Source: Onchidella celtica
Taxonomy: Eukaryota > Mollusca > Gastropoda > Systellommatophora > Onchidiidae
Length of the DNA: 64,000 nucleotides
Assembly (NCBI GenBank): GCA_963931925.1
Contig: OZ007582.1
Location: 19,059,818-19,123,817, forward strand
Reading direction: 5' to 3'
Position 1 is the first letter of the stretch. Every line of letters starts with the position of its first letter. Position numbers and translations under genes: made by a program. Positions 42,693 to 56,200 of this stretch are shown one piece after another. The notes below the pieces were generated by a model that saw nothing but the letters and a program-made list of their open reading frames with translations, had not been told where the DNA came from and searched no databases.

Positions 42693-42694
<2 letters not shown>

Positions 42695-43408
42695 TTTTGG
42701 ATTCACCGCCATGGATTTTTTCTCAATCTTCACGGAATTGTCCAAAAATGAATGGAAAGGCACAACTGAGCTGGAACATTCACAGCTGTCTATCAAGCTA
42801 CTTTTAAGTTCCGCATTAGCCTAGTGCTTTTCCCCCGCCTACCGCTGAAGACCCGTCAAAAAAAAAAAAATGCAATTCCTACGAATGTCGGCAAAAATAT
42901 ACGTGGTACATAATGACTATTTTCAAATACTTATAAGTTCTAACGAATGTTTCGTCTACTGCTAATGCTAGACTTATCACTCTCCGAAACCCGTTGCCCG
43001 ATGTTCGCGCCTGACCCCTTCACTGACTAACCTCTGACCCCCAAGCCACAACACCACCATCAGTGGTACGGTCCAGTGACCTCGCTGGCCTCTGACCAGC
43101 TCCTGGCAGGTCGAGTCCGGTCTGTCCGCGCGCCAGCACCACGAGCCAGCCGACCGATGCTTGAGGTCACAGACCCACTCGTGTGGTACGGTAGTTACTC
43201 CAGTACAGTACCAGTGGTTCTCCACCTCCACAACCCCTGCCCGTATACCCACGGCCACCCTCTCTGGATTACAGTTTATCATTGTATCCCTTTTTTTAGA
43301 CAGAAACGCGTCTTACGAAATTGATACACTTAGTTCGAACTTTCCACAGGCAGATATTCTTATCTTTGCTTTTCTCAAAAATGCTTAAAATTGGCAGAAT
43401 TAAATGGA

Positions 43409-43475
43409 TGATAGATAGATAGATACAGAGAGAGAGGATAGATAGATAGATAGATAGATAGATACAGAGAGAGAG

Positions 43476-43530
<55 letters not shown>
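43409..43530. repeat. (GATA)n array 4 with GAGAGAG interruptions
   Basis: GATA units broken twice by ACAGAGAGAGAGGATA, then a pure run ending in eight C. Opposite strand orientation to arrays 1-3 and 5. The region 42980-43270 beside it is notably GC-rich but shows no gene. Confidence 0.95.
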
Positions 43531-45756
43531 CCCCCCCCACTTCGGGGTTGCTTGTACAGAAGGGAGGAGCGCTCCATGACTGAAATAACCGCCAAGACCA
43601 ACCAACCCAACAATCCAACAAACACCTGCCTCCCCGCCTCCCCCCTCAGCTACCAACAACTTCCAAGAACATTCGGAAAGACCTCGTGCATTATTTTTCT
43701 CGCGCTTTTTTTTTTTTTTAGTTCACGGATTCTTTCTTAGGTTTGCTTTTATCCTCAACACGGTCATTTCTGCCCTGTTTCACCGCTAGCCTTTCTTCTC
43801 CAGCCATAGAAAAACTTCCGCCGAACAGTAGGATTACTCCGCAGTGGGTAAGACTAAGAGGTCTTTTCTTTATCCAAAATATTACCCGTTTAGGGGCCCT
43901 CCCGGCTAGGACGTCGGTTGAGATGGCTGTAAAACTAAAAGAATGAAAAATAAAAAAACAAAAATGGTGGAGAGAGAGAGAGGAGGGGATGAAGAACAGT
44001 ACACAATGGGCAGAAAAGTGAACACCCTGGCGTCTTGCAACGAGAGAGAGCAAAGGAAATAGAAGTTGTGTTCCTAACCAATGCTGTTTGACCATGGTCA
44101 TCGCCAGCAAGCCAGCCTGGGTAAGTTTGAAGTTGGATCTACAGGCTAGTCAGTTCACCATGGGAATTCCTTGGCGAAGTCGACCCCCCCCCCCCCCAAA
44201 TACCTCTGATAAATCACAAGAAGAAAAAAAAACCCACATGACATGTTTCAAACACTGGAAAGTACAAGGATAAAATCCACATACACGGAACAAGATTCAA
44301 AAAGCGCAGACATCAGGGAAAAAAACAACAACTAACAATAGCAACGGCGCCGACCACCAAATCACCAGTTGTTTTTACCCACAGAAAAGAGAGAAAAAAA
44401 AACTCCAAGTAAACTGCCGTGTCACTGCTAAAAGTAAAACGTGACAGATAACAAGCTAGACTACAATTTCAAGTAAAAACTGTCATCTTTTCCCCAAGTA
44501 CCGCCATAGATGAATTTTAGCTAGATCTATTTCAATCCTTAGGAAACTATTAAAAAATTAGAACGATGTGCACTCTCCGCTGACCCCATTGTTTACCAGT
44601 ATTTATTTAAAGAAACCTGAACTTTCTGTTTTCCCCTGTAAAAATTACCCTTCCAGTAAACTTTTGTAACGTGCTAAGCACTACATTTTAGAGGAAGCTA
44701 TCAACCTGACGTCTTTCCGGCCACAAAGTATTATCATATTTACGACCGGAAATGTCGGGCGAAACCGTGACGAACACAATAGAATGATTAAATTAGCAAC
44801 CCATGACAATTTGCTCAGGTCCATTTATTTGTGGACAAAACCCAATTAGACAAAATGAAATTAGTGAAGATGTTTATTTTGAGTTGTCAGATGTTTTTAT
44901 GTTTGAGAGTTCCTCTTCTGATCAAAACATTGTCACGTGTATTGTAGAAATGATCACGTGCGGATTTTAAACATAAGGTGCCCATGTGGGTGCAGATGGG
45001 TAAGGGTAAGGAAGGTGGGGGGGGGGGTGTTTTGCCTTTTTGACGTTTCTTTTTGTTGGTTGATCAAAATATTAAATGCCCAAAAAGTGCCGGTTTATTT
45101 CCACGTTCCTCACAAGACATTCATTCACGCCAACATACTTACTTGTATTAAAAAGTAATGAAATTCCCGTGCTCCCCTCCCACACACACCCCCCCCCCTT
45201 TTTTTTTCATTTGTGAGGAGATACTACAACGGGGAGGGGGTTGGAAATGAATTAAACAAATTTTCAAGAATGAAGTCTGAGGATGAGGCAAAGGTAATTA
45301 TAAGAGAAAACACTCTGGGAGGTTTCCCCCAGTGACTGCATTCTTCGAAATGGTTTGTAATGAGCAGCCCCAACTTTGATAGAACGACAAAAAAAAAAAA
45401 AAGTAAAGAATGATGTTCAATTTGCATTTATTACTTATCAATGTACAGAAAAGAAACTGGATCACGAATGAATGTAATTATGAATGAGTGAATGAATGAA
45501 ACGGCGACAAAAGATGAGACAGGATGCAGTGACAAGGCATCTTACAACTTTCATTGCACAAAACCGCTGATATTGTGTCTTCTCCCCCCGCCCCCGCGAT
45601 CAGCATTACTACTGCTTGATCAGCAGCGATCTCCACTAGACCGTCATTACCGTGAACTGCTTCAGTGTCTGGTAAACAACCGATCTCGTTTCATCCCTTG
45701 ACTGACTGGCAAAACAAAAAAGGGAGGGAGGGGGGGAGAGCAACAGGCCCGTGCGC

Positions 45757-45788
<32 letters not shown>

Positions 45789-47024
45789 GAGATTAATCAC
45801 TTTCGATTCCTGCGAGAATAAACTATACTACATAGCAGGATGATGATCATAAACAATGTAGCCAACAGTCATGTTCTTTCCAAGCGTCCTTGATATGATT
45901 CGTCCTGGCGTTAGTGATATAATCATGACAGAATTTGACATTAAAGTTCAGAAGCCTTATCCATATCAATGAACTCACCCAGAACGGTTATTTAGCTTTC
46001 TTCCCCCCCCCCCCAATAATAATAAATAAAAATATTTTGAACTGCTAGAGCTACTCCTACTCCTACTAGCTTTCATTAGAATTCATGCTGGTACTTTTGG
46101 CATCACAATGTTTGTGAAAGAAGGACCAAAAAACAAAAACTCCTTGTGAATGAATAAAAGATGGAACGAGTGACAAACGCTTGGGAGAATCAGAGAATGG
46201 ATCAGTGGTCAAAACAATGAATGAATGAATGAACGAACGATAACAGCTCTATTTCTGAAGTGGAAGAAAACACCACTTTGTTATTAAGTTTACATTCCTT
46301 CATAAATTTCATAGCACGGACCACTAATACCACACAAGAAATCTCATTTTCAAATTAAACTCATTCTGTTTCAGAGTGATGCCAAATCTGTTAAAGAAAG
46401 TTTTTTTTTTTATAACCAAAACCAATACCTGAGTAAGTAAAGTAAGAAAAGCAAACAAAGAAAGAAAAAAAAATGCCTGATGAATGTACAATTCCATTAG
46501 AGTAATCAGTTCAAGAGCTCAAATACTGGATCAGAGTACGACCGCACCAAACACCATCAGCTGATATTTACTATTTATATGCTAATGGCAGTAATACAGA
46601 GGAGGCGTCGGCCTACTTGTCCAGGTCAGAACTTTAGTCTTCTAAAAATGTTGATGTGGTGCTTTCATAAAAACAGATGTTATTGTCTTCTTTGTTTATG
46701 CCATTAGTGTGTGTGTCCATTTCTGTGTGCCATTTTGGTTCAGTAGTCCGCAATGTAAGGACAGGGGGCATAATGAAAAGTGCATGGTGCGTCTGCAAAA
46801 TTCGTGGCACATCTAAAAGTGCAATATTTGAAAATGGATGGTTGAAAATCGCTGAAACTTCGGATGCCGGTTGTTGTTGTTTTAGGCAGGAGATTCTTTT
46901 CCAACACTGATTTATTTGAAAGTAAGTTTTAAAAAAAATGTTCATATAAGTTCATATCTATACATATTTCTAATGAGGCATGGAATCTCAAACACTAATC
47001 CACACGTAAGAAGGGTACAAAGGT
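43531..47024. other. Intergenic region, no gene seen
   Basis: 3.5 kb with simple runs: C run at 44186-44197, G runs near 45017 and 45768-45787 (preceded by GT repeats), and a C run near 46005. Short AATGAATG repeats occur at 45482 and 46215. No exon or RNA gene recognised. Confidence 0.6.
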
Positions 47025-47470
47025 TTTAGTATGGGTATAAGTTCATTGGAAGATGGTGGAGATTCGATGCTAGAAATGAAGAGTTACCGTTTGAATCCCT
47101 TCGATTCGACAGGTATGTCGAGGTGACGACGGAGATTCTGGAAAGGGCGAAAGTGGACCAAGAAAGAGAACCAGCATGAATTCTATACATCCTACAAAAA
47201 ATCAACAAGATGGGCAGATTTACATTTTTAGTGAGGAGTTTCAGTGATAATTCATTAGCTTCTCCAGAATTATGGGCACGACGGCGGAGATTCAATGCCA
47301 ATGTAGGAGTTTCGGTATAAATTCGTTAGGCGTATAATATATAACTGGCATCGACACAATAATGGAGATTCGGTGTAAGGAGAACAGAATTTAGTACGAA
47401 ACTATCATACATTCAACGTCCCTAGAGCTATTTGGTATATCGATACCACGATGGCGATTCAGTGCCAGAA
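47025..47470. repeat. Degenerate ~77-bp tandem repeat (5-6 units)
   Basis: The motif (G/C)GAGATTC(G/A)(A/G)TGC(C/T)A recurs near 47059, 47127, 47282, 47361 and 47451, accompanied by GTATAA(A/G)TTC(G/A)TTAG-like segments. Spacing is about one or two times 77-80 bp. Old and diverged. Confidence 0.55.
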
Positions 47471-49488
47471 AGCTGGGACAAAAACTCTTACCCCGCCCAT
47501 CCACCCCATTACAATTTTGATGGTGGTCAGTAAATTTTTTATTTTTTTTTGGACATTTTTATTTTGACAATACCACCAAGAGCATCATTTATTTAGATTA
47601 GGATGAATGAAATCTGTACACTACTATGTCTGTGACACATGAATCCCAGATCCCACTACGACAACAACAGCGAGAACAAACATCTTCAAAACGCAGTTTA
47701 CGATGATGAATAACCCTTAAATCTTAGGTAAACGAGAGATCCAATGCTGTCATTTGTCTGCCAAAACGGGCAGAAAATAGATGCAAAACCAGCAATCGGG
47801 AAAAAATCCGGAAGCCAAAACAGTGCCCAATCCTCGCTCAGCGCCTGTATGCCAGGATTTTGGGCAGAATGGCTTCCAAGTAGGATCTTTAAAGAAAAAA
47901 AAATTAGGAACACACACCAGCACTGCAGACGAGAGATGAAAGAAAAGCTGGCAAATAGTTTGATTTCGCCCTCTCAGCCTGCCAGGGAGGCATGCGTTGT
48001 TAGTGTTACTGATGCACAGGCGAATCCTTTATCTGATTCTCTTTTTTTTCTTCTTCTTCTTTTTTTGTTTTTTTGTTTAAGGGATGCTGGCTTGGTTGGC
48101 TCTTTCCAAAGCCGATCCCTTTCTCATTTCCACAATGTAGACAGAAGAAAGCAACGACGTAAACTTAAACAAGCAATGCCCCTGGCTCACCCAGTTTAGC
48201 CTGACGTAGCTTGCTCTGACATCATGGTTTCCTCAGAAATTTATACACACCACGATCTCACCTCTGTCAAAAGGTTTCCTGGATGCAAGCTTGCCTCTAC
48301 AGGCATTCAGCTTGAAGAAGGGAAAAAAAAAAAAAAACACTTCAAGCCAACAATTTTGTTCTCGCATGTCCTGAAATTTTCAAATGCCTGTTCTCATTGA
48401 TCCTATTCTGAAATACTGTTTAAATATGTGTACATTATTATGTAATGTCGGTCACTATCACTATACATGTGCAGTATAATAATCTGCAAAACCTCGTGCT
48501 TCTGGGCAGTTTCGATGTATGCTCTTTCCCATTCTGCACAGTGTCATAGTGCGAATCAGTAACACCAAAGTAGTAATTCTTCAACACGGTGGATCTGATA
48601 TAGTTTCGCCCCCCCCCCCTTCACTCTATTTCCAAAATCTCAAATCTCAACAACCCACACACACACACAACCTAAGCAGCACATAAACACACAAAATGCG
48701 AAAAGATCAAGGCTTCGGTCAAAACTTGCATAAGCAGTTCAAGTTAGTTGAAACTGAAGGTACCGACGTGTCCACAGTACACAAGACTATTTTAAATTAA
48801 TCTGTTTTAATCCCATAATGAATGTCACATGATAGCTTATGGTGAAAGCTTGTCCTGAACTACGCTCTCTTAACTTAAAAGTGCAAATTCCGTTTTTAAA
48901 CGCTTCTCTCGTCCATTCTCGATATAAGAATATGAGAACAAATCTTCTCACGTGTCATAAATTTCCCTGCATTCTGCCACTCTGACCTTTAAGTTTGAGT
49001 CTGAGGTTGGTTTTAACGGTGAGTCGGCACGATAACAGCCACTTTGAGCCTTTCACGGTTTTTTACGTTAGCTCATTTAGGGCTAGTTTTCAGCCCTCAG
49101 TCTACAAGTAAGAATAAGATTCAACAAAAGTGAAGTTAAAAATCCAGCGGGGAAAAGGTCCATACTGTAAAGTATGTCTATTGTCTATATAAATGCCACT
49201 CTGACCTCTTGAGATGTTGCTTAAATTTTCTCTGATGCCACAAGTTTCGTTACAAACTTCCACTCTGACCTTTCAGATACAGCGACCACCTTTTCCCTCG
49301 GGTATCGATGTCACTGACTTCGGTACGCTGCATACCGATACTGTCCCCATGTCGCGATTGTCTTGCCACTGATCCCACAAAATCCATTTTACAATAGTTC
49401 TGACAGCGCTGATAATTATATTTTACTCTCGATCCCTTCTCCATCATCGCTGACAAAGGGTACTCTATTGGCATGGCCCTATTAGCTT
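47471..49488. other. Intergenic region, no gene seen
   Basis: Poly-T-rich stretch near 48040-48080 and a C run near 48609. The phrase CCACTCTGACCT recurs near 48977, 49196 and 49260 and may mark another diverged repeat. The 151-codon plus frame at 47744-48199 has no recognisable domain. Confidence 0.55.
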
Positions 49489-49490
49489 GA

Positions 49491-49559
<69 letters not shown>
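49489..49559. repeat. (TATC)n array 5
   Basis: About 17 near-perfect ATCT units. Confidence 0.97.
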
Positions 49560-50199
49560 CGGCCCGTCTGTCCCTGTATGTGTGTATGTATGCCAGTGTG
49601 CACGCCCGTGTGTTTGTTTCCAAGACATCTTACAACGTTCGGATTATCACACCGTCATGTCACATAGTAACCGAGGCACTGACGTATGTACGAGTACATA
49701 TGTCTCACTAATTGTTCCTACCTGGTACCCAAATTAACAGACCTCAAGGAAACAGCCGACGGCGTTCCTGAATTTCCATTCCTCGAGAGATCAAAAATCA
49801 TTGTATTTTTATCATCGTTATCCTCCACGTTTCTCCACATCGTTTGCCGCATACACAAATGTGGGTGGACCTGACAAAGCCTGACCAAAGGTGAAATTTT
49901 TATACATCTTTAAAGAATAAAAAAAAAATTATTTTTTTTTTAAAGACGATTTCAAAAAAAATATTTTAACTGCACGCAGAAAAATGGCCAATCTTTCATA
50001 TTATGCCATATCTCAATTTCCACAGAAAACGTTTCCCCTTTCGAAGAGGTTTTCTCAGGAATTTAGTCTTTAACCGTAAGCCAAAGTTCTTCAGACCCAC
50101 TCACAATTTCTCTGCCCCTGCATAACTGCATGACTTAAGCATTTGGAGAACACAGTGAAAGAAAAATAAAATCTTGTAAAACATACACTATTATCTTTT

Positions 50200-50356
50200 T
50201 CTGGAGAGGGGGTTGGCTGACGTGTTTACGTCTCATTTCGGCAAAGTTAGGTTATTTTACAGACTAAATTTGCGCCTCTGCCAGGCATCTTGCAGGATTC
50301 AAACCCTGGACCCCTCCCACCCAGGGCTAGCCCTATAACTACTGGGCCATCCAGCC
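50200..50356 (-). mobile_element. tRNA-derived SINE head
   Basis: Read on the minus strand it begins GGCTGGATGGCCCAGTAG (A box TGGCCCAGTAG) and continues to CCAGGGTTTGAATCCTGCA (B box). The two ends cannot pair as a tRNA acceptor stem, so it is a SINE head rather than a tRNA gene. The body ends near GAGACGTAAACACGTCAGCC. It differs from the SINE at 35600. Confidence 0.65.
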
Positions 50357-53112
50357 GACAATGATTCATCCGACATCATGCTTTTCTCCACTGTTAACTT
50401 CTCTCCTAGAGGCCGTCATTATCTTCACATAAATGCTTAGCCAAACATCTGCTATGAGTCCAGCGTATTATCATTTTGGACCGAGCTTCAAATGGCTCTG
50501 AATGCGAGTGAGTGATAGGCCTACTAGCGGTGTGTAAATGTGTTTGGGTGAGTAATCAGCCTGGGTCACGCCTGTTACCGACATTACACATATTTCATTA
50601 ATGCATGCCTCCCCTGCCACTTTCTTTTCAAGCCGTTCGCCCCTCACAAGTTCAGGCTTTGAGAGCGCGCGTGTACGCCATTTTGCATTTCCGCTGCAAG
50701 TGTACAAAAAAATAAATGCCCGTGGTAAATTTTCTGCGCGGGGTAGGATGTGGAACGTTCTTGTCTTCTCGATGTGAGGCTCCGCTCGGCATGGAATGAT
50801 TTAAAATTAAATTAAGAATTAAGCTGGGACTATCAAAAGATGCCGTGTGTAATTCTTGACAGTTTCAACAGTGTGCATGATTTGTGACATGGCGTCAGAC
50901 AAACGAATTAACACAAAAACTCACACACGTAATTTGATCAACACGGAAGGACAGAATTAAGGATTCTTTTAAGGTATATACTCCACACTCCCGTCCCCTT
51001 TCAACACACATACAAAGACAATTTACGAAAACACATAAAGACGGTTGAAGACGGGTGGATAATGCAAACATAGGTACATAAACATGCCCAGACACACAAA
51101 CGCGCGCGCGCGCAGACACACAAACACAGCTTAAGGATTTATTTTTTTTTATAAGAGAGGGTACGGATTTTTGGCTTAAATCTGTGAACCTGCTGATAAA
51201 AACGAGGGGAGGGGGGGGAGGGGGGGGGGAGTATAACAAAATACAGAAAGACAGAAAACGTACCCCGGCCTGCATATCTTAGCACGCGCGTTATCGCATA
51301 TGTCATAGATTTTTCTACATGTGTGCAAACGTCCACACTTGACAAACTAGCCATTGGAAAAAAAAAAAAAACAACATTAGCTTTTGCTTTTTACTCAAAT
51401 GAAAAAAAAAAGCTTCCGTATAGCAGTTGGGGACATTTTAATTTTAATGTCAAATGTCTCACCTACAGATTCATTGAGACAATGGACTTTCTTTTTTTAT
51501 CATTCAAATATCTGACAATGCTAAGCTAATGGTAACCTTTCATTTAGAGAGAGAGAAGAGACTGGGGTGGTGGGGGGGCGCAGGTTTGAGGCACCCAACT
51601 GAAACAATTGGTTTACATAGCTGCATGCTCGTGGAGAGCCTTATTTCGTTTTCCGGGGAAAGATATATTATGAGGGTGTTAATGCTAATGTATCTCAAAG
51701 TCACTTTGCTAGTACTGAAGACATTCCATAATATGAAGGAGCCATCACTTCTGTATTTCTTCTGAGTGCAGAAAATAATGAGTACAAATTTCACAACACA
51801 AATTCTAATAGCAATCAAACGTATGGCAAATCTACTTCAGGCATAGAATGATTTCAGGGGCGCGTTGTCTTATTACAAAGCCAACAAGAGAAAAAGCATG
51901 AGTTGCATTCATCGTTCAGCAATGGCTTATAGTTATAATGTAAAACACCCCGCGCCCCTACAAGAGCTAAATTTCTCCAGATTTAAAATTTCACAAACGC
52001 CGAGAAGAACTGATAAAATCGGCTTGACTTCCAGAATTCTCTGCACGTTCTACCTCATTTTTTCTCCATTCCTACGGAAACGCCCAAGTGTGTTTAATTT
52101 TGAGAAATGAGCACACTCACACCTACATAATATAATGTACACACACACACACGTAACACTTTATCATCTTGGCTCACAGGTTTTCCCATATTTTTTTCCC
52201 CTTGAAAGTCGTAAAGCTGATGAGAAACCTCACATTCAGCGCTATAACCCCTCCCCCCCCCCCCCCCCAGCCCTATAAACCAAACTCCGTGCGTTTATCG
52301 CACTGGAGGGTTCTAGGGCCTCAGGTAGACATACATCCATGTGTGTGTGAGCCAAGAAAGTCAACAATTCACGTGCATGCACACCGAGCCACACGGAATT
52401 ATTATACGCACACACCACCACCGTTTCAAAACGTGAAGAGAAGAAAAGTTGCGGGGGAGAAAGGAAGGGAAAAAAAAAAAACAGAAGTAAGGAAAATCTA
52501 TCTTTCCAGGCAGAAATTCCGTGCCGTGTGTATCTGGTACCAAAGGAGAGATCGGGTCTGGGCATTCTCGACACGAATCTGGAATCAAACTCCATTCAGC
52601 GTATCTTTTCCAGCAGTTAGCACCGCGTTCCTTTGGCGGATACCACAACCAAATCATTATCATCGCACTGTTAGGTTAGTTAACCATCGACTGCCTAGTA
52701 GGCCTATTCCATTTCTGAGACACATCACTGGGTGCCAAGTGTTTAAATGTATTTCAATATTTAGACACGTGTTTAATTTTATTTTTCATGTATTTGTTCC
52801 AATCTTCGGCATTCATTTGCTTGTTTTAAGTCAGCCTTTCTGTATTTTTGGTCAAGATAATCTATATCTAGACATTAAAAGGTTAAGCCTTCTCAGTTCT
52901 GCGTTAGGCCACGTAAATAGTCTTCAGTAAGCCTTTGGTGTTCCATATTTGAAGCATGTCACAGTTTAATTTACCAACAAATCACTTTTATTAGTAAAAC
53001 TAAAAATAAAATGAAAGACTAGTTTAAACGAGTTTCCAACAGCCGACAGACGATTTTTAAACAGTTTTTGATAATTTTAAATCAGTTTTGCAAGTTTCAA
53101 GAGTTATGGATG
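50357..53112. other. Intergenic region with one long orphan frame
   Basis: Simple runs include CG repeats near 51102, G-rich runs near 51207-51230, and a C run near 52252-52268. A plus-strand frame at 52169-52930 (253 codons) is longer than most chance frames here. It crosses the C run as a proline tract, and its composition (many His, Phe, Arg, Ser) and lack of any recognised motif point to non-coding DNA. Confidence 0.5.
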
Positions 53113-53236
53113 AAGCTGGGTTTTCATGTGTTCGGACAGAAACGGCAACGGAAACGTCAAAAACCCTTCAAATTGTGAAACGGAAAGAATGTTTATGTAG
53201 GGAACCGCCGTTTCCGCACACTCCAAAACCCAGCTT
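53113..53236. mobile_element. Fold-back MITE, copy 2 (124 bp)
   Basis: Starts AAGCTGGGTTTTCATGTG and ends CAAAACCCAGCTT. Both arms carry AACGGCAACGG / CCGCCGTTTCC inner repeats shared with 13453-13625. It is shorter than copy 1 in the middle. Confidence 0.8.
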
Positions 53237-54792
53237 TAGGCAGCCTATGTCTGAGTAACACAGGGTTAACAATGGATAGTCCTGTGAGAAAAAAAAAATT
53301 GTCACAATTCCACTGGGCATTGGAATGCTGGCTCTAGCAGAATAATTCGTCAAAAGTCCGAGCATGGATGGTTTGTGGGTGTTCCATCAATTCTTCGCAT
53401 AAGCGACATCAATACCCATGCATATTATTTCTGAACATCTGCCCGGCAAGAATAACCCTGTAATAAGTGGATTAAATTAGCTCTTTGTTGTTTTTCTTTT
53501 TTTTTTTTTGCGGGTTTTTTTCCCAAACATAATGCTGCCACCGCCAATGAAATTGACTTTCCAGAAATGTATCCTTTGTTCGGGTTCCCAAGTCAACGCA
53601 AACATCTGATACTAGATTTACAAAATTTCAACTTGGAACTCAAAATCTTGGCAAGGCAAAGTAATTCCGTCCCCACAGCAGGGGGGTTAAAACACAATTT
53701 CGATCTGGTCTTTGTTATTTTGGACCTTCGACATTTCAGAATCTGTAGTCTCTGACGCAGCCGCATAGGACACAAAATATTCTGGCTAAATGTACCAGTG
53801 AGCGGTATTTTGTTGTTGTTGTTTTTTTTGTAATTATTGTAGGCATAAACAAACAGTTTCTCGGTACAAAGAGAGCTTCGCGCTTTGGTCAGTCTGAAAC
53901 GACCGAAATAAGTACTAGTAATAGTATATCCAAAAGTAACAAGGGCTATAAAAATCAAAAGCAGCCCGGCTTGGGCACTTAAAACTTAATGTCAACCAAG
54001 AAACTCGGTGTGGAGAATTAGAAAAACGCCAAAGATAAAAATTCAAGAGTGTAGACGATATTATTATAACCACGACATCGTCTCCTCAGAATGATAAGGT
54101 TCAAACTCCCCTCTGTCAACTTATGAAAACTTCGTGTGCTCCTCGCTTTGAGAAATACCACTTTTCTCCTTTTTTTTTATTACATGTGATACAAATTACA
54201 CGCCGACTTCGCTTGATGCTTTGACACACAGTGGAGAGATCCTGTGGGCGTAGTGTGTAGCTCAGTTCAGCCAAAAAGTGGAGACAGAACGTTGTCATTT
54301 AAAGGGGGATGAATAATGTGTATGTGTCTTGGGCGTTATGCAAGACTATGGCTGGTGGCCCACTGAACCAAGTCTGTTTCGCGTCAGTTATGAGACAGTA
54401 CGCAGTCTCCGTTGGCTGACTGAAGACACGTTTCGACACTCTCAAACTAGAGAGACAGGCATGTTTTTGGTGTTGCCCGTGCGCGAGTTCGCGTTCAATC
54501 CCACATTCCACATCTCACACTCAAACTGACTTCACTCGGCCTCTCGGCACACCACCGGCCTGAAGTGTCCACTGAGCTTTCTCACGAGATTCACACAGAT
54601 AGAAAGAGCATCACTACAACTATAGTCACCGCAGAGGTTATCTCTATTTATAGCTGTTGTAAGATAAGACAAAAAAAAACAAAAAAACACATAAATACAT
54701 GCACAGCTGTGCCGTGGTTGCTAAATGTTGTTATGCTGAGCAGCTTTATGCAACTTTCTAGATCGGCATGGACTTGCTGCAATTAAGAAAGA

Positions 54793-54905
54793 CTGTTGTC
54801 AGGGGGATAGAGTGTTTTACATGGAGAGCTAGACCTATAGCTGAACATTGAATACAACTCAGAATTTCATCTATTTGGCTTTGTCATTAGACCACGTCCC
54901 GTTGC
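54793..54905. mobile_element. Small fold-back MITE, copy 3
   Basis: Same family as 10429 and 32556: it starts CTGTTGTCAGGGGGA and has the TGAACATTGAATACAACTCA and CTATTTGGCTTTGTCATTAG inner parts. Its right end (CACGTCCCGTTGCG) is more diverged, so it is the oldest of the three. Confidence 0.65.
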
Positions 54906-55845
54906 GAAATGGTGGAGAGCAGACACGCTCTTTCTGACTCACACAAATGCACCGGCGAAAGGAATAACTCACATACATTTAAACACATGCGGATATTTCA
55001 TATCATAATTATGTGAACCAAACTTATCAGATTATCTATACTGACACCTGCACAAAATAATCCAAGAGAAAACAAAATGAAAAAAAAAAAATTAACAAAC
55101 ATGTATAATCTAATCTTGACATTAATCATCAAAAGTTAGGCGAGCACTGTAATCCAAGCATATTCAATTTTTTTTTTTTTAAATGGAAGTTATCAGTTGG
55201 CTCTGTTGTCCCTTTAAGGTGAGAAATATGGTAGAGTGGGAGGGAGGAGAAAAGAGAAAGGCACCACATCAATGACAGAATTGGCCCTTAATACACTGTC
55301 AAGCTTCATTGGGTAACCAGTTGGGGGACAGCATTTGGAAAAGGGTGCAGGTGGCAACTGAAAGATGAAGTCAACTGTTGTGTTACTGTTATCATGACTG
55401 ATAAGCACTGCTGCACTTATTATTGTACACGTAATTATCTGATACAGCTCTCTCCCTCCCCACATAAATCCCCCCCCCCCCCAAAACATACACAAAAACA
55501 CATTTGAAACAAACGACGACAGTACTTCAAACGTCATCTTATCGCGTATCGTCTTCATATTTACTAAACAGCTCTTGATACTCAGTGAAGAACAAACCAG
55601 AATGAAGGCCACTATGAAAAAAAAAAGAAAAAAAAAAAGCCAACTGAGGTTGTCTCCAGTTTTTACTTTCACCCTACTGCTGCCTGGCAGGAATTATATT
55701 TCCTTGCAAAAGGATTTTTAAGCTGCAAGTGGTGACAAGAAAAATTTAGTATTCAACGCTTCCATCGCTTTGCAAATCTAACAAAATATACACTGTTTGG
55801 AAAGCCAGTTTCATTGGATGCAATCACTACGGTCCCCGCGGTAAT

Positions 55846-56200
55846 AAACATAACAATAACAATAATACTTAGTATTTATATATCGCTTCATCCCGTTAAC
55901 AATCGGACTCCAAGCGCTTTCCAACATTTAGATCATTATAATTTAATCACACACACAATACAGAGGCATACCCAAAGAGAAAAAAACAACTAGATGGACA
56001 TGTTTAAAATTCATATTCAGTCTTTCTCAAAGACAGGGGCAGAGAATTCCAAATCTGGGGCCCCTGGAAAGAAAAAAGATTTTTCACCCATGGTCTTACA
56101 TGACATCTTAGGAATTTTAAACGAACAATTTCAGATAATTTCGCCCCTAGGTAAATCGGTGTATCCAATTTTGGCATGGCATTCTAAACTGTTTTAGTCT
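55846..56200. repeat. Dispersed repeat with AAT/AAC start and GCGCTTT core
   Basis: Starts with AATAACAATAATAC and TATTTATATATCGCTTCATC, then CTCCAAGCGCTTTCC. About 150 bp later comes GGCAGAGAATTCCAAATCTG followed by GGGGCCCCTGG. The combination resembles a repeat class common in aquatic invertebrate genomes (recalled, not searched). The ends are not defined. Confidence 0.5.

Noticed and set aside
43296-43659. Minus-strand frames with Tyr-Leu-Ser-Ile repeats
   Set aside because: Translation of the GATA array.
50290-50356. Possible tRNA gene on the minus strand
   Set aside because: A and B boxes are present but the ends cannot pair into an acceptor stem; it fits a SINE head.
55214-55672. Minus-strand frame of 152 codons with hydrophobic start
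   Set aside because: The Phe-rich start comes from a poly-A tract and the Gly run from a C run; no motif or splice context.
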